A DNA stretch of 64,000 nt. Source: Dyadobacter sediminis (lineage in GTDB: Bacteria; Bacteroidota; Bacteroidia; Cytophagales; Spirosomataceae). The stretch covers positions 620,001-684,000 of the forward strand of contig NZ_VCEI01000025.1 of assembly GCF_005860765.1 (NCBI RefSeq), given 5' to 3'. The position numbers were made by a program, and so were the translations under genes. Below are positions 17,908 through 26,678 of this stretch, one piece after another. The notes beneath the pieces were generated by a model. The model saw nothing but the letters and a program-made list of their open reading frames with translations. It searched no databases and was not told where the DNA came from. The first letter of the stretch is position 1, and every line of letters begins with the position of its first letter.

Positions 17908-18645
17908 ATGAAAATGAAATTATCCGGTATAGGCCTGTTTTGCGTCGTACTTTTCTGTTCTCTGGAAAGTGCGGCGCAAAAGAAAGCCGGTTTCCACACG
18001 GTATCCCTGAACAACCTGGGCGAATTTGATCCTGCGACAAGCAACTGGAAACTGGCCAAGAGTGTCTTTTTCAGTCCGGATACCGATGAAAAACGCTTTG
18101 AGCCAGGCGTAGGAATTGTACTCGCTTTGCCCGTCAAGCCGGATACCGGCCATTTGTTTACCAGGATGCAGCATGGCGATATTGAACTGGAATTTGACTT
18201 CGCCGTTGCCAAACAGTCCAATTCAGGTGTTTACCTGCAAGGACGCTACGAAGTACAGATTTTTGACAGCTGGGGAGTCGCGACGCCGGCGTTTTATGAT
18301 TGCGGCGGAATTTATCAGCGCTGGAACGAAAGCCGGGTTTCCAAAAAAGGCTTCGAAGGCAAAGTCCCTGCGCAAAATGCCTGCAAAGCGCCGGGTACGT
18401 GGCAGCATTTCAAGATCGTATTCCAGTCTCCCCGGTTTGACAAAAAAGGCCAAAAAACGGCGAATGCGAAATTCATCAAAGTACAGCTCAATGATGTGGT
18501 GATCCATGAGAATGTGGAAGTGACCGGCCCTACGCGATCGGCTGCATTTGAAGATGAGCGTCCCACAGGCCCGCTCATGTTTCAGGGCGACCACGGGCCG
18601 GTGGCCATTCGGAATATCAGATATACCTTGCTGCAACAAAAATGA
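17908..18645 (+). CDS. DUF1080 protein, probable 3-keto-glycoside hydrolase/lyase
   Basis: This 245-residue protein has a Sec signal peptide (about residues 1-24) and a concanavalin-like jelly roll with the DUF1080 signature SNSGVYLQGRYEVQIFDS and GGIYQRW, then AFEDERPTGPLMFQGDHGPVAIRNI at the end. DUF1080 enzymes cleave glycosidic bonds after C3 has been oxidised. It starts one base after the oxidoreductase stop, so the two likely act in sequence in the periplasm: oxidise, then cleave. It is the last gene of the sigma-to-DUF1080 unit. Confidence 0.9.
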   Translation: MKMKLSGIGLFCVVLFCSLESAAQKKAGFHTVSLNNLGEFDPATSNWKLAKSVFFSPDTDEKRFEPGVGIVLALPVKPDTGHLFTRMQHGDIELEFDFAVAKQSNSGVYLQGRYEVQIFDSWGVATPAFYDCGGIYQRWNESRVSKKGFEGKVPAQNACKAPGTWQHFKIVFQSPRFDKKGQKTANAKFIKVQLNDVVIHENVEVTGPTRSAAFEDERPTGPLMFQGDHGPVAIRNIRYTLLQQK

Positions 18646-18828
18646 GAGCAGCAAAAGCTCGCCTTGATAATCAGATCAACTTTCTTAAAAAATAGCCAGC
18701 CGACGAGGCATTCAGACAAAGCAAATCATCAAGTCTCGGCAAAAATCAATTCCGGATTTCGCATTGACCATAATCCGGAACGATGACTTTACTGAATTGG
18801 AAAGTACAAAAGAGGGCATGACACCAGC

Positions 18829-18921
18829 CAGAATAAAAAAGCCCCGAAAAGTGCACTGTCCCAAGAAGTGTCCAACTTTTTGGGGCAGTGCACAAGATCA
18901 GCGGCTTTCTCGGTTATTCTG
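18829..18921 (-). terminator. Disrupted terminator of the first T9SS repeat gene
   Basis: CAGAATAA (18829-18836) and TTATTCTG (18914-18921) are outer arms. The right side (GCGGCTTTCTCGG) matches the terminator arm of the sister gene at 22084-22099, but its partner arm is replaced by AAAAGCCCCG. The inner stem 18851-18893 looks like abutting insertion-sequence ends. It may still act as a terminator in both directions. Confidence 0.45.
18851..18893. mobile_element. Abutting insertion-sequence ends (IS scar)
   Basis: GTGCACTGTCCCAA faces TTGGGGCAGTGCAC (13 of 14 paired). The right side read on the minus strand, TGCACTGCCCC followed by AAAAAGTTGGACACTT, resembles the terminal inverted repeats of IS3-family elements. 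The left side is a truncated copy of the same end. No transposase lies between and no clear target duplication was seen. Confidence 0.4.
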
Positions 18922-18934
18922 CTTTTAGGCCTGA

Positions 18935-21604
18935 CTACTCCGTCACGAGCACTTTAAGCACTTCTGAAAACTCCCTGGACTGTACTTTCAAAAGATACAT
19001 ACCCGCTGGCAATTGTCCGGGCAGGCCTACTTTCAGTCTGGTTGAGTTGTTTTCGGTCTCAGGACGCTGCAATTGGAACCGGCTTCCTGCGACGTTTGTC
19101 AGCTCTAAGTCAACTTCGCTTTTGTGGCCGGCAGAGACTTCCAGCATGATGTGGTCTTTGGCAGGATTAGGGTAAATCACCGAGCTGGCAGCAGTGTTAC
19201 TTTCTGATGCTTCTTCACTTTGGCTTCCCAAACGCGTAACCTGATTGGCCGTGTTATCCGTCACAATCACCAGCTGCGGCACAAAGCCGGACGGGTTTTC
19301 TTTGCTGTGAAAAACCATTTTTTGAGAAGCGCCTTTAAGCGCAAAGCTCACCACCTGATCACCCGCAGCTTGTGTTTTGACAAACTCCGTGACATCCAGT
19401 TCTGCATACGCCCATTCGCCTCTCACGCGTGCACGCGCCTTCTGAGGATCACTAATTTCGACAGGTGCGTTCGAGAAGGTAATACCGTTTTCAGTCCAGG
19501 TATCGTCCAGTACACCTCCTGCATCTACCATATACGCTAACGAGGATTCATGATTATGCCCATAAACACGAAGTTTGGCTGACTTGATATTCTGAACTCC
19601 GGGAATGGCAAACCGCAGATAACTTTTGCGCAACAGTTCACCATCCTTGTTCTTCACATCCATAAACGGGTCTGAGCCGAAGTTCTGGTTCTGGTAGCTG
19701 CCGCCCCGAACCATGGCATCAGCCTCAGGAGTAAAGGTCTGTGTACGCAGCCCGGAAGACAATACTTCGATGGCAGAAACCCGGGGCAGATCCGCTGCTC
19801 CGGTCAGAAAGTCAATGTTGAGCATGCCATCTGTGACGTTGACAGTGAAGATTTCTGCTGTGGCGAGCATGGCTCTGCCGGCTTTGGCGAAGATATCGTA
19901 GTTGGTCAGCTTGCGGACACCTTCCATGTTGACGTGAAACTGTCTGCTGCCTTTTCCGCCTTTTTTGCCCGGAGCCCCGAAGTACGTTTCGGCGAAGTGC
20001 AGGTATACGCTGAACTCGCCATTGGGAACCGGAATGTTATAGCTGAACGAAGGCGAGCAGCGTGCGGATTGATAGAGTATGTCATTGGTTGTATTCGGAA
20101 TATCGCCGGTTGCAATGGAGCTGATACGGTCAATGCCGGCGTAATATTTATCTGCTATAAACAGCTTTTTTGTGGCGGTTGTGAAAGCCGGCCCGCCTGC
20201 GTTGATACGGATCGGGGTTGATGGAAGTGTTGGGTTTTCGGGAGCAAGTTTCACAACCCAGAAATCGGCTTCTCCTTTCTTGTTTTCCGTTTTATCAGCA
20301 CTCCAATTAGAATACGAAAAACCTGCCAGAAAGTATCCGCCGTCAGCTGTTTGTAAAACACTTCTTATTTGATCATTTGCATTACCGCCAATGGTTTTAT
20401 CCCAACTCTTTTTTCCATTTGCATCCAGCTTTACTGCCCAAAAATCGTTACCGCCTTTGCTTTTTTCTGATTTACTTCGACCTGCATTAGCCTCCGAGTA
20501 TCCACCAAGTATGTATCCCTCATCAGAGGTCTGGTATAAACTATGCAGAAAGCTACTGCCGTTATTGCCTCCAAGTGTTCTGTCCCATTCCTTTGATCCA
20601 TCTTGTGTTAGCTTCAATACCCAGTAATCTCTGAATCCTCCGGATGAATTAGGTACCTGCTGTGATCCTTCACTTTTATCGCCATTGGCATTGGTATCTG
20701 AGTAGCCTCCAACTATATAGCCTCCATCTTTGGTAACTTCCAGTGAAGTTAAATATTCCGTACCGGTGCCACCAAAAACCTTTTGCCATAATGGAGTGCC
20801 GTTTGGTGCAAGCCTGATTACCAGGTAATCTATGTTATTAGCAGATTGCCGGTTGAACGATGTACCTCCTAAAACATAGCCTCCATCAGCAGTTTGCCTT
20901 ACCACGCAGCTTTCTTCAAAATCGTTTCTACCTAGCGTCTTATCCCACTGCTTACTTCCATTTGCTGCAAGTTTAACGACCCAGAAATCATAAAGTCCAA
21001 TCTGTGCCTGCGATTTATCAACACCAATTCCGGAATTAGATACTCCTCCGATGACATATCCGCCATCCGAGGTTTGGACTATTGATTGTACGTCGTCAAT
21101 ACCTGAGCCTCCCAAAGTCTTATCCCATTCCTTGGTGCCGTCAGCAGCTATTTTTACGATCCAGTAATCGTTGTTACTCACACCTTCTACAACGCCGCCT
21201 CTATAATCTTCACTCTTGTCACCGCCTTTATTTGAATTTGAACTACCCCCCAGAATGTAGCCTCCGTCGGCAGTTAGATCCACGGAGTACAGGTATTCGT
21301 TGCCCGTGCCCCCGTAAGCACGGTCCCATTCCTTCACACCGGTAGCGGATACCTTGACAATCCAGTAATCACCTCCACCAAAGCCGGGGTCCGTTTTATC
21401 AAAGCCTGTTGCGGAGGATCCAATACCACCCAATATATAACCGCCATCAGCAGTTTGCTTGCTGGTAAAAAGCACTCCGATACCTGGGCCCCCAATCGTT
21501 TTATCCCACTGAATAGCAGGCTGCGCGTAAACACTTGCCTGAGCGAAGACGAGTAAGGCAAGCAGGGACTTAATAAAACGCTTAACACGTAAAGTATTTT
21601 TCAT
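18935..21604 (-). CDS. Secreted repeat protein with malectin, DNRLRE and T9SS sorting domains, copy 1
   Basis: This 889-residue protein has a signal peptide (about 1-28), then about eight repeats of the form DGGYILGGxSxSxxxGDKSE...DYWIVKxxxxGxxxWDKTxGG (about 29-460), probably a beta-propeller. A malectin-like sugar-binding domain follows (about 470-620; RINAGGPAFTT...VYLHFAETYFG), then a DNRLRE domain (about 630-785; YLRFAIPGVQNIKSAKLRVYGHN) and a type IX secretion sorting domain (VIYPNPAKDHIMLEV...LPAGMYLLKVQS...KVLVTE). It should be secreted through T9SS and attached to or shed from the cell surface. It is a duplicate of the 22120 gene. The role is probably glycan or surface binding (inference). 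Confidence 0.85.
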   Translation of the reverse strand: MKNTLRVKRFIKSLLALLVFAQASVYAQPAIQWDKTIGGPGIGVLFTSKQTADGGYILGGIGSSATGFDKTDPGFGGGDYWIVKVSATGVKEWDRAYGGTGNEYLYSVDLTADGGYILGGSSNSNKGGDKSEDYRGGVVEGVSNNDYWIVKIAADGTKEWDKTLGGSGIDDVQSIVQTSDGGYVIGGVSNSGIGVDKSQAQIGLYDFWVVKLAANGSKQWDKTLGRNDFEESCVVRQTADGGYVLGGTSFNRQSANNIDYLVIRLAPNGTPLWQKVFGGTGTEYLTSLEVTKDGGYIVGGYSDTNANGDKSEGSQQVPNSSGGFRDYWVLKLTQDGSKEWDRTLGGNNGSSFLHSLYQTSDEGYILGGYSEANAGRSKSEKSKGGNDFWAVKLDANGKKSWDKTIGGNANDQIRSVLQTADGGYFLAGFSYSNWSADKTENKKGEADFWVVKLAPENPTLPSTPIRINAGGPAFTTATKKLFIADKYYAGIDRISSIATGDIPNTTNDILYQSARCSPSFSYNIPVPNGEFSVYLHFAETYFGAPGKKGGKGSRQFHVNMEGVRKLTNYDIFAKAGRAMLATAEIFTVNVTDGMLNIDFLTGAADLPRVSAIEVLSSGLRTQTFTPEADAMVRGGSYQNQNFGSDPFMDVKNKDGELLRKSYLRFAIPGVQNIKSAKLRVYGHNHESSLAYMVDAGGVLDDTWTENGITFSNAPVEISDPQKARARVRGEWAYAELDVTEFVKTQAAGDQVVSFALKGASQKMVFHSKENPSGFVPQLVIVTDNTANQVTRLGSQSEEASESNTAASSVIYPNPAKDHIMLEVSAGHKSEVDLELTNVAGSRFQLQRPETENNSTRLKVGLPGQLPAGMYLLKVQSREFSEVLKVLVTE
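18946..20225 (-). repeat. Long direct repeat, unit 1 (malectin to sorting domain)
   Basis: This stretch and 22131-23408 are near-identical at DNA level over long runs, at a constant offset of about 3185 bases. They encode the malectin, DNRLRE and sorting domains of the two sister genes. The DNA for the N-terminal repeats is far less similar. Confidence 0.75.
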
Positions 21605-21690
21605 TAGATAGTTGGTTAGGTATATTCGTAGTTACAATCTATAATGTTAAGGATATTCCGGAAGCTTTCATAGCATTTGTTACTTAAAGG
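21605..21690 (-). promoter_or_regulatory. Duplicated upstream region, copy 1
   Basis: About 85 bases before the ATG are almost the same as 24733-24818 (shared ACTACGAATATACCTAACC and GAAAGCTTCCGGAATA on the minus strand). A conserved promoter or leader is likely. TACCTTTA is a one-mismatch -7 candidate; no -33 was assigned. Confidence 0.45.
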
Positions 21691-22051
21691 TATAATGCTG
21701 AAAGTGACCTGTCTCTGGCAAGCTGTACATTTTATGATCAGAAGAAATCAGACGGTATGTTGTGCAGCCCTTGCCGGTCTGGTTTGTTAGGATAAGTAAT
21801 CTTTCAGCAAGGCAGAGATCCTTATTCTTGTCCTTTTGATTTCTCATCATCATGCTGAACCAGGTACCTGATAAAGGAAATGATTTCGGTTCTAGGAAAT
21901 ACTAGATGTCAGTTTTGCCGCCAAATGGCGTAGTACCGAGTCAAGTCTGAGTCGCACAAGATTTGAAATTCTTCCGCTCACCTGATGAAGCTTTTTATCA
22001 ATTTGTAGATTACATGAATATCCGCATAATATAATATTAATTATGCCCGTG
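21691..22051. other. Intergenic region, no gene seen
   Basis: Between the two sister genes, beyond the duplicated upstream block, no coding frame, RNA or repeat was recognised. Confidence 0.4.
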
Positions 22052-22099
22052 TAAACGAGAAAGCCGCCTGCCCGTTAGGACAAGCGGCTTTCTCGTTTA
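22052..22099 (-). terminator. Terminator of the second T9SS repeat gene
   Basis: TAAACGAGAAAGCCGC (22052-22067) pairs perfectly with GCGGCTTTCTCGTTTA (22084-22099), a 16-base stem with a 16-base loop that can pair further. It lies 20 bases after the stop of the 22120 gene. Confidence 0.8.
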
Positions 22100-22119
22100 C
22101 TCTGCTTTTTAAGACCAGA

Positions 22120-24732
22120 TTATTCCGTTACAAGCACTTTAAGTACTTCTGAAAATTCGCTGGACTGGACTTTCAAAAGATACATACCCGCTGGCAACTG
22201 GCCGGGCAGGCCTACTTTCAGTCTGGTTGAGTTGTCTTCAATTACGGGACGCTGCAATTGGAACTGGCTTCCTGCGACGTTTGTCAGCTCTAAGTCAACT
22301 TCGCTTGTGTGGCCGGAAGATACTTCCAGCATGATGTGGTCTTTGGCAGGGTTGGGGTAAATGACTGAGCTGAGGCCTGTTTTGGTTTTTGATGCTTCCT
22401 GATTATCATTCCCTAGCCGGGTAACTGAGTTGGTTGTAATATCCGTCACAATCACCAGCTGTGGCGCAAAGCCGGACGGGTTTTCTTTGGTGTGGAAAAC
22501 CATTCGTTGAGCCGCACCGTTAAGTGCAAAGCTCGCTACCTGATCACCTGCAGCCTGTGTTTTGACAAACTCGGTAACATCCAGTTCTGCATACGCCCAT
22601 TCGCCTCTCACACTTGTACGCGCTTCTTTGGGAGCATTAAGTATGGAGGGTGCATTGGAGTAAGTAATACCGGTTTCAGTCCATGTATCATCCAGTACGC
22701 CCCCCGCAGCGAGCACATATGCTACGGACGATTCATGATTATGCCCATAAACACGTAGTTTGGCAGACTTGATATTCTGAACACCGGGAATGGCAAAACG
22801 TAAATAACTTCTGCGTTGAAGTTCGATGTGTCCGTTTTTAACATCCATAAGCGGGTCCAGACCAAAATTTTGATCCTGGTAAGTTCCGCCCCGGACCATG
22901 GCATCGGCCTCAGGAGTAAAGGTCTGTGTACGCAGCTTCGGAATGGGCAGTACTTCGATGGCCGAAATTCGGGGAAGATCGGCAGCTCCGGTCAGAAAGT
23001 CAATGTTGAGCATGCCGTCTGTGACGTTGACAGTGAAGATTTCTGCTGTGGCGAGCATGGCTCTGCCGGCTTTGTCGAAGATGTCGTAGTTGGTCAGCTT
23101 GCGGACACCTTCCATGTTGACGTGAAACTGTCTGCTGCCTTTGCCGCCCTTTTTACCCGGAGCCCCGAAGTAGGTTTCTGCAAAATGCAGGTATACGGTT
23201 ACCTCGCCATTGGGAACCGGAACGTTATAGCTGAACGAAGGCGAACAGCGTGCGGATTGATACAATACGTCATTGCTTGTATTAAGGATATCGCCGCTGG
23301 CAACAGAGCTGATACGATTGATGCCGGAATAGTACTTATCTGCACTGAATAGTTTTTTGGTTGCAGTTGTGAAGGCTTGCCCGCCTGCATTGATGCGGAT
23401 CGGGGCTGATGGCAGTGAAGAACTTTCGGGGGCGAGTTTTACAATCCAGTAATCAATGCCCCCTTTTGAATCTGCCGATTTATTATAGCCTGCATTGGAG
23501 TTAGACGTGCTGCCGAGGATATAGCCGCCATCGAAAGTAGTTGAGATTGAAGCAGCAAATTCTCCTTCGCTGCCGCCAATGGTTTTGTCCCAAAGTACGT
23601 TTCCGCCAGCGTCAATCTTGACAATCCAGAAGTCAAAGCTGCCATTGATGCTGTTTTCTGTTTTGTCACCGCCTGCAGGTTCCCGGCTATTGCCTAAGAG
23701 AAGATAACCTCCATCCGGTGATTGTGCAAGTTTTTGAAATTCTTCTCTTACATTGCTGTTTTCATCTTCGGGTACTGCAATTACATTTTCCCACTCTATA
23801 TCTCTGTCCGGATTTAGTTTCACAATCCAGTAATCGCCACGGGAAACTTCTTTTTGGTCTCCGCCTGCATCCTGGTCTGACCATCCACCCAGGATAAATC
23901 CTCTGTCCGGCGTTTGCTGAACATCGCGAATTTCAGCATAACCTGTTCCCTCAACCGTTCTGGTCCATTGTTGCGTGCCATTTGCTGCAAGCTTGACAAG
24001 GTAATATCCTCCGGAACTCTGTTGAATACCTCTATAGCCGCCCATAATATAACCTCCGTCTTCAGTCAGGTTCAGGCATGTCAAAGTGAAAGTTTGTGCA
24101 AGTGCTTTTTCCCAGAGTTTGGTTCCATCCGCTGTAATTTTAACAATCCAGAATTCGTACCTTGCATCAGCAAGCGGAAAATCGTTGGGCTTTGGCGGTA
24201 TTCTGGAAGACCCTCCTAAAATAAATCCGCCATCATACGTTGGCCTTACAACAGTCAACTTTTCCGAACTTCCTTTGTCATAAGTTTTTTCCCACTGTTT
24301 TGTTCCGTTAGCGTCAAGCTTAATAATCCAGTAATCGGAATTTGAACTTCCACCAAGGATATAGCCGCCATCTGCCGTCTGCTGCATGCTGTTTAATTGA
24401 TCATCATGAACGGTACCAAAAGTCTTATCCCACTGTTTGGTTCCATCCGCCGCTATTTTAACAATCCAGTAATCACCATTTCGATTTCCGTCCGGATCAT
24501 AACCGCCCCTGTAATTTTCGGTTTTGTCGCCTCCTGCATCCGAATTGGAATTGCCTCCCAGGATATAACCTCCATCAGCAGTCTGCAGCACCTGGGATAA
24601 AGCATCGTTGTTTGTACCTCCGATCGTTTTGTCCCACTGAATGACAGGCTGGGCATAAACATTAGCCTGTACAAAGACAACCAATGCAAGCAGGGATTTT
24701 ACAAACAGTTTTAAACGTAGAGTATTTTTCAT
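22120..24732 (-). CDS. Secreted repeat protein with malectin, DNRLRE and T9SS sorting domains, copy 2
   Basis: This 870-residue sister of the 18935 gene has the same order: signal peptide (MKNTLRLKLFVKSLLALVVF), DGGYILGG-type repeats to about residue 440, a malectin-like domain (RINAGGQAFTTATKKLFSADKYY), a DNRLRE domain and a T9SS type A sorting domain ending KVLVTE. The first repeat block has diverged and differs in repeat number, whereas the last 420 residues are nearly the same as in copy 1. Its own strong terminator and upstream block suggest a stand-alone transcript. A cell-surface sugar-binding role is inferred from the malectin domain. Confidence 0.85.
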   Translation of the reverse strand: MKNTLRLKLFVKSLLALVVFVQANVYAQPVIQWDKTIGGTNNDALSQVLQTADGGYILGGNSNSDAGGDKTENYRGGYDPDGNRNGDYWIVKIAADGTKQWDKTFGTVHDDQLNSMQQTADGGYILGGSSNSDYWIIKLDANGTKQWEKTYDKGSSEKLTVVRPTYDGGFILGGSSRIPPKPNDFPLADARYEFWIVKITADGTKLWEKALAQTFTLTCLNLTEDGGYIMGGYRGIQQSSGGYYLVKLAANGTQQWTRTVEGTGYAEIRDVQQTPDRGFILGGWSDQDAGGDQKEVSRGDYWIVKLNPDRDIEWENVIAVPEDENSNVREEFQKLAQSPDGGYLLLGNSREPAGGDKTENSINGSFDFWIVKIDAGGNVLWDKTIGGSEGEFAASISTTFDGGYILGSTSNSNAGYNKSADSKGGIDYWIVKLAPESSSLPSAPIRINAGGQAFTTATKKLFSADKYYSGINRISSVASGDILNTSNDVLYQSARCSPSFSYNVPVPNGEVTVYLHFAETYFGAPGKKGGKGSRQFHVNMEGVRKLTNYDIFDKAGRAMLATAEIFTVNVTDGMLNIDFLTGAADLPRISAIEVLPIPKLRTQTFTPEADAMVRGGTYQDQNFGLDPLMDVKNGHIELQRRSYLRFAIPGVQNIKSAKLRVYGHNHESSVAYVLAAGGVLDDTWTETGITYSNAPSILNAPKEARTSVRGEWAYAELDVTEFVKTQAAGDQVASFALNGAAQRMVFHTKENPSGFAPQLVIVTDITTNSVTRLGNDNQEASKTKTGLSSVIYPNPAKDHIMLEVSSGHTSEVDLELTNVAGSQFQLQRPVIEDNSTRLKVGLPGQLPAGMYLLKVQSSEFSEVLKVLVTE
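22131..23408 (-). repeat. Long direct repeat, unit 2 (malectin to sorting domain)
   Basis: Partner of 18946-20225. Many runs of over 50 identical bases occur, for example in the malectin segment near 23050-23150. The pair could recombine and delete or amplify the segment between. Confidence 0.75.
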
Positions 24733-24818
24733 TTAACTAGTTGGTTAGGTATATTCGTAGTTACAATCTATAATGTTAGGGGTATTCCGGAAGCTTTCAT
24801 AGCATTAGTTACTTAATG
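24733..24818 (-). promoter_or_regulatory. Duplicated upstream region, copy 2
   Basis: Partner of 21605-21690. The similarity ends abruptly at about 24820, marking the edge of the duplicated unit. Confidence 0.45.
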
Positions 24819-24974
24819 GTATTAGAAAAGGAATCTTGGGATAAAGAGCCCTTTTATCAAGCTTCATACTACTGGATTGCCGCAGCCGCAGCCGGTTCGG
24901 GGATCTGCTTTAAATCTGGATTACGCAGTATTTTGCCTTTATCAAGTAAAGGCCAGAGCTGATGGTTACGGTAA

Positions 24975-26645
24975 TCACCATTTACTTTCCATCCAGACGG
25001 CCAGCAAGCAGCACATGATGCAGCCAAACCACATCCAGTCCGAAAGTTTACGATTTACTCCGTTCGTTTTTGCAGCCGTTCCTGGCATGATATCAGCCAG
25101 TTTTTCTCTGTAAACAGGGTAGGATCTGACAAAGTCTCTGACAAGCGCAGCATGGTAATGTCCAGCTTGAGCAGCCCGGTTTTCTACATATAGTTCTGTT
25201 TTAAGTGAGTCGTCAAAAGCAAGCCAGCCGGACTCAGCCGGTTTGAAAATGGCATTTCCGGATTGTGGGTTCAATGCCGAAGCGACCGGAAAGATCGTGT
25301 CTGTGCCTATTCCAAGCATCCTGACCGCTTCCGGAAAATTGTTCAAAGCAATTTCCGAACCCAGGCCCTGAAAAACAGGAGCTGTAATTTCGATACCGGA
25401 TTTTGGTATAGGACGGATCGGTGCCAGAAGTGTGTTCCAGATCTGCTGATATGCAAGTGAGTCGCCAGCTAATTGCAAGGGGAAAGTCTCGTTTAAAAGG
25501 CTTACGCCAACATTTCCCGTAGTTTTCTGAACTGCGGAAGGATAACCGGCAACTTGAAAATAACGGTTGGATGGCACAAAAGAATAAGGTAATGCCGTAA
25601 GCCCGGAGTGAATTGCAACGGATTCTTCAGAAGAAGATTTTCGCACCTGGAAACTGCTTCCCAATGCAGCATTGATGGCCGGAACTTCGAGAAGCGGATT
25701 GGTGAGATTAAGAAACAAAATACTTTTTCCGTTCAGCAATGACTTCTTAACCAGTGGATTGCTTGCGTTTGCCGCATCCGTAATGATTACATCCGGTTCC
25801 TTGCCTTTGTTAATCGTCAGTTTGCTTTTGATGTCTTTGGACAAAGTAGCCGTGTAAATCACGGAATGACCCGCCTTTCCCAACCAGTTTGCCAAAGCCC
25901 GGCTTTCAAAATCCGGACTGTCCAGAATAAACTGCACCGTCATGGGCGCTGCAGAACGGGAGAAATAATGCAGCGTATCCGCAACTTTTTCATTGAGCGT
26001 CAGTTCAACAACTGTTCTTCCCAAAGTAAAACCTGGAAACTGCAGCCTGAAATAATTGCTCCCGGCATTCAGCGAAACACTGTCCAGCGTTTGGCCGCCG
26101 TATTTGAGCCTGACAAAATGCTTTCGGGTGGACTCGATCCGCCCGTGCAGAACCTGCATTTCACCATTCCGGACCAGTCCTTTCCAATGCAGATCGTAAG
26201 GCAAATCTTTCTGGAAGTAGGGAATCCATTGGATAAAACCCGGCAGCTGCTGCGATTGCATGATTTTCGGAAAGAGTGCTGAATCAAAATCCTGGCCTGC
26301 CAGAATCAATGTATCGGGCATGCTTGCTTCCGGATCATCCGCAACAACTTTTCCCGACTTGGATAAACTGTCCAGCAACGCATTGGCAACCGCACGAGGC
26401 AAATCTTTCCCGGCAACGAAGCCAACCGAAGTTTTTGCTTTTCCATTTATATAAGGCTGAACAATAAACGCCATGACGACGAGCCACAGGAGCACATTCA
26501 AGCCGGTCTTGATCCGGAATCTTTGACCCGGAATATTCGACTTTTGACGAAACAGCAATCCCAACTGCAACGGAAGCAGCGCGGCGGTGAATGCAAGCAG
26601 GAGCAGGTTAAACGGTTCAGACCAGTTAAAATCAAATTCAATCAT
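24975..26645 (-). CDS. Unrecognised membrane protein of the MoxR operon
   Basis: This 556-residue protein has two N-terminal membrane helices (about residues 15-34 and 48-64), a large extracytoplasmic region and a C-terminal helix (MWFGCIMCCLLAVW). The topology resembles BatA-like proteins found with MoxR and DUF58 genes, but no named domain was recognised. It is the last gene of the minus-strand operon, 33 bases after the DUF4175 gene. A role in envelope assembly or stress is inferred from its neighbours only. Confidence 0.7.
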   Translation of the reverse strand: MIEFDFNWSEPFNLLLLAFTAALLPLQLGLLFRQKSNIPGQRFRIKTGLNVLLWLVVMAFIVQPYINGKAKTSVGFVAGKDLPRAVANALLDSLSKSGKVVADDPEASMPDTLILAGQDFDSALFPKIMQSQQLPGFIQWIPYFQKDLPYDLHWKGLVRNGEMQVLHGRIESTRKHFVRLKYGGQTLDSVSLNAGSNYFRLQFPGFTLGRTVVELTLNEKVADTLHYFSRSAAPMTVQFILDSPDFESRALANWLGKAGHSVIYTATLSKDIKSKLTINKGKEPDVIITDAANASNPLVKKSLLNGKSILFLNLTNPLLEVPAINAALGSSFQVRKSSSEESVAIHSGLTALPYSFVPSNRYFQVAGYPSAVQKTTGNVGVSLLNETFPLQLAGDSLAYQQIWNTLLAPIRPIPKSGIEITAPVFQGLGSEIALNNFPEAVRMLGIGTDTIFPVASALNPQSGNAIFKPAESGWLAFDDSLKTELYVENRAAQAGHYHAALVRDFVRSYPVYREKLADIMPGTAAKTNGVNRKLSDWMWFGCIMCCLLAVWMESKW

Positions 26646-26678
26646 GCGCAGGTTTTCAAGGGGCGGCTTTTGGTTTGT

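Noticed and set aside
20225..21500. Possible DNA tandem repeat or CRISPR-like array
   Set aside because: The periodicity is protein-level (DGGYILGG repeats in a coding frame); DNA units are degenerate and of unequal length, without spacers.
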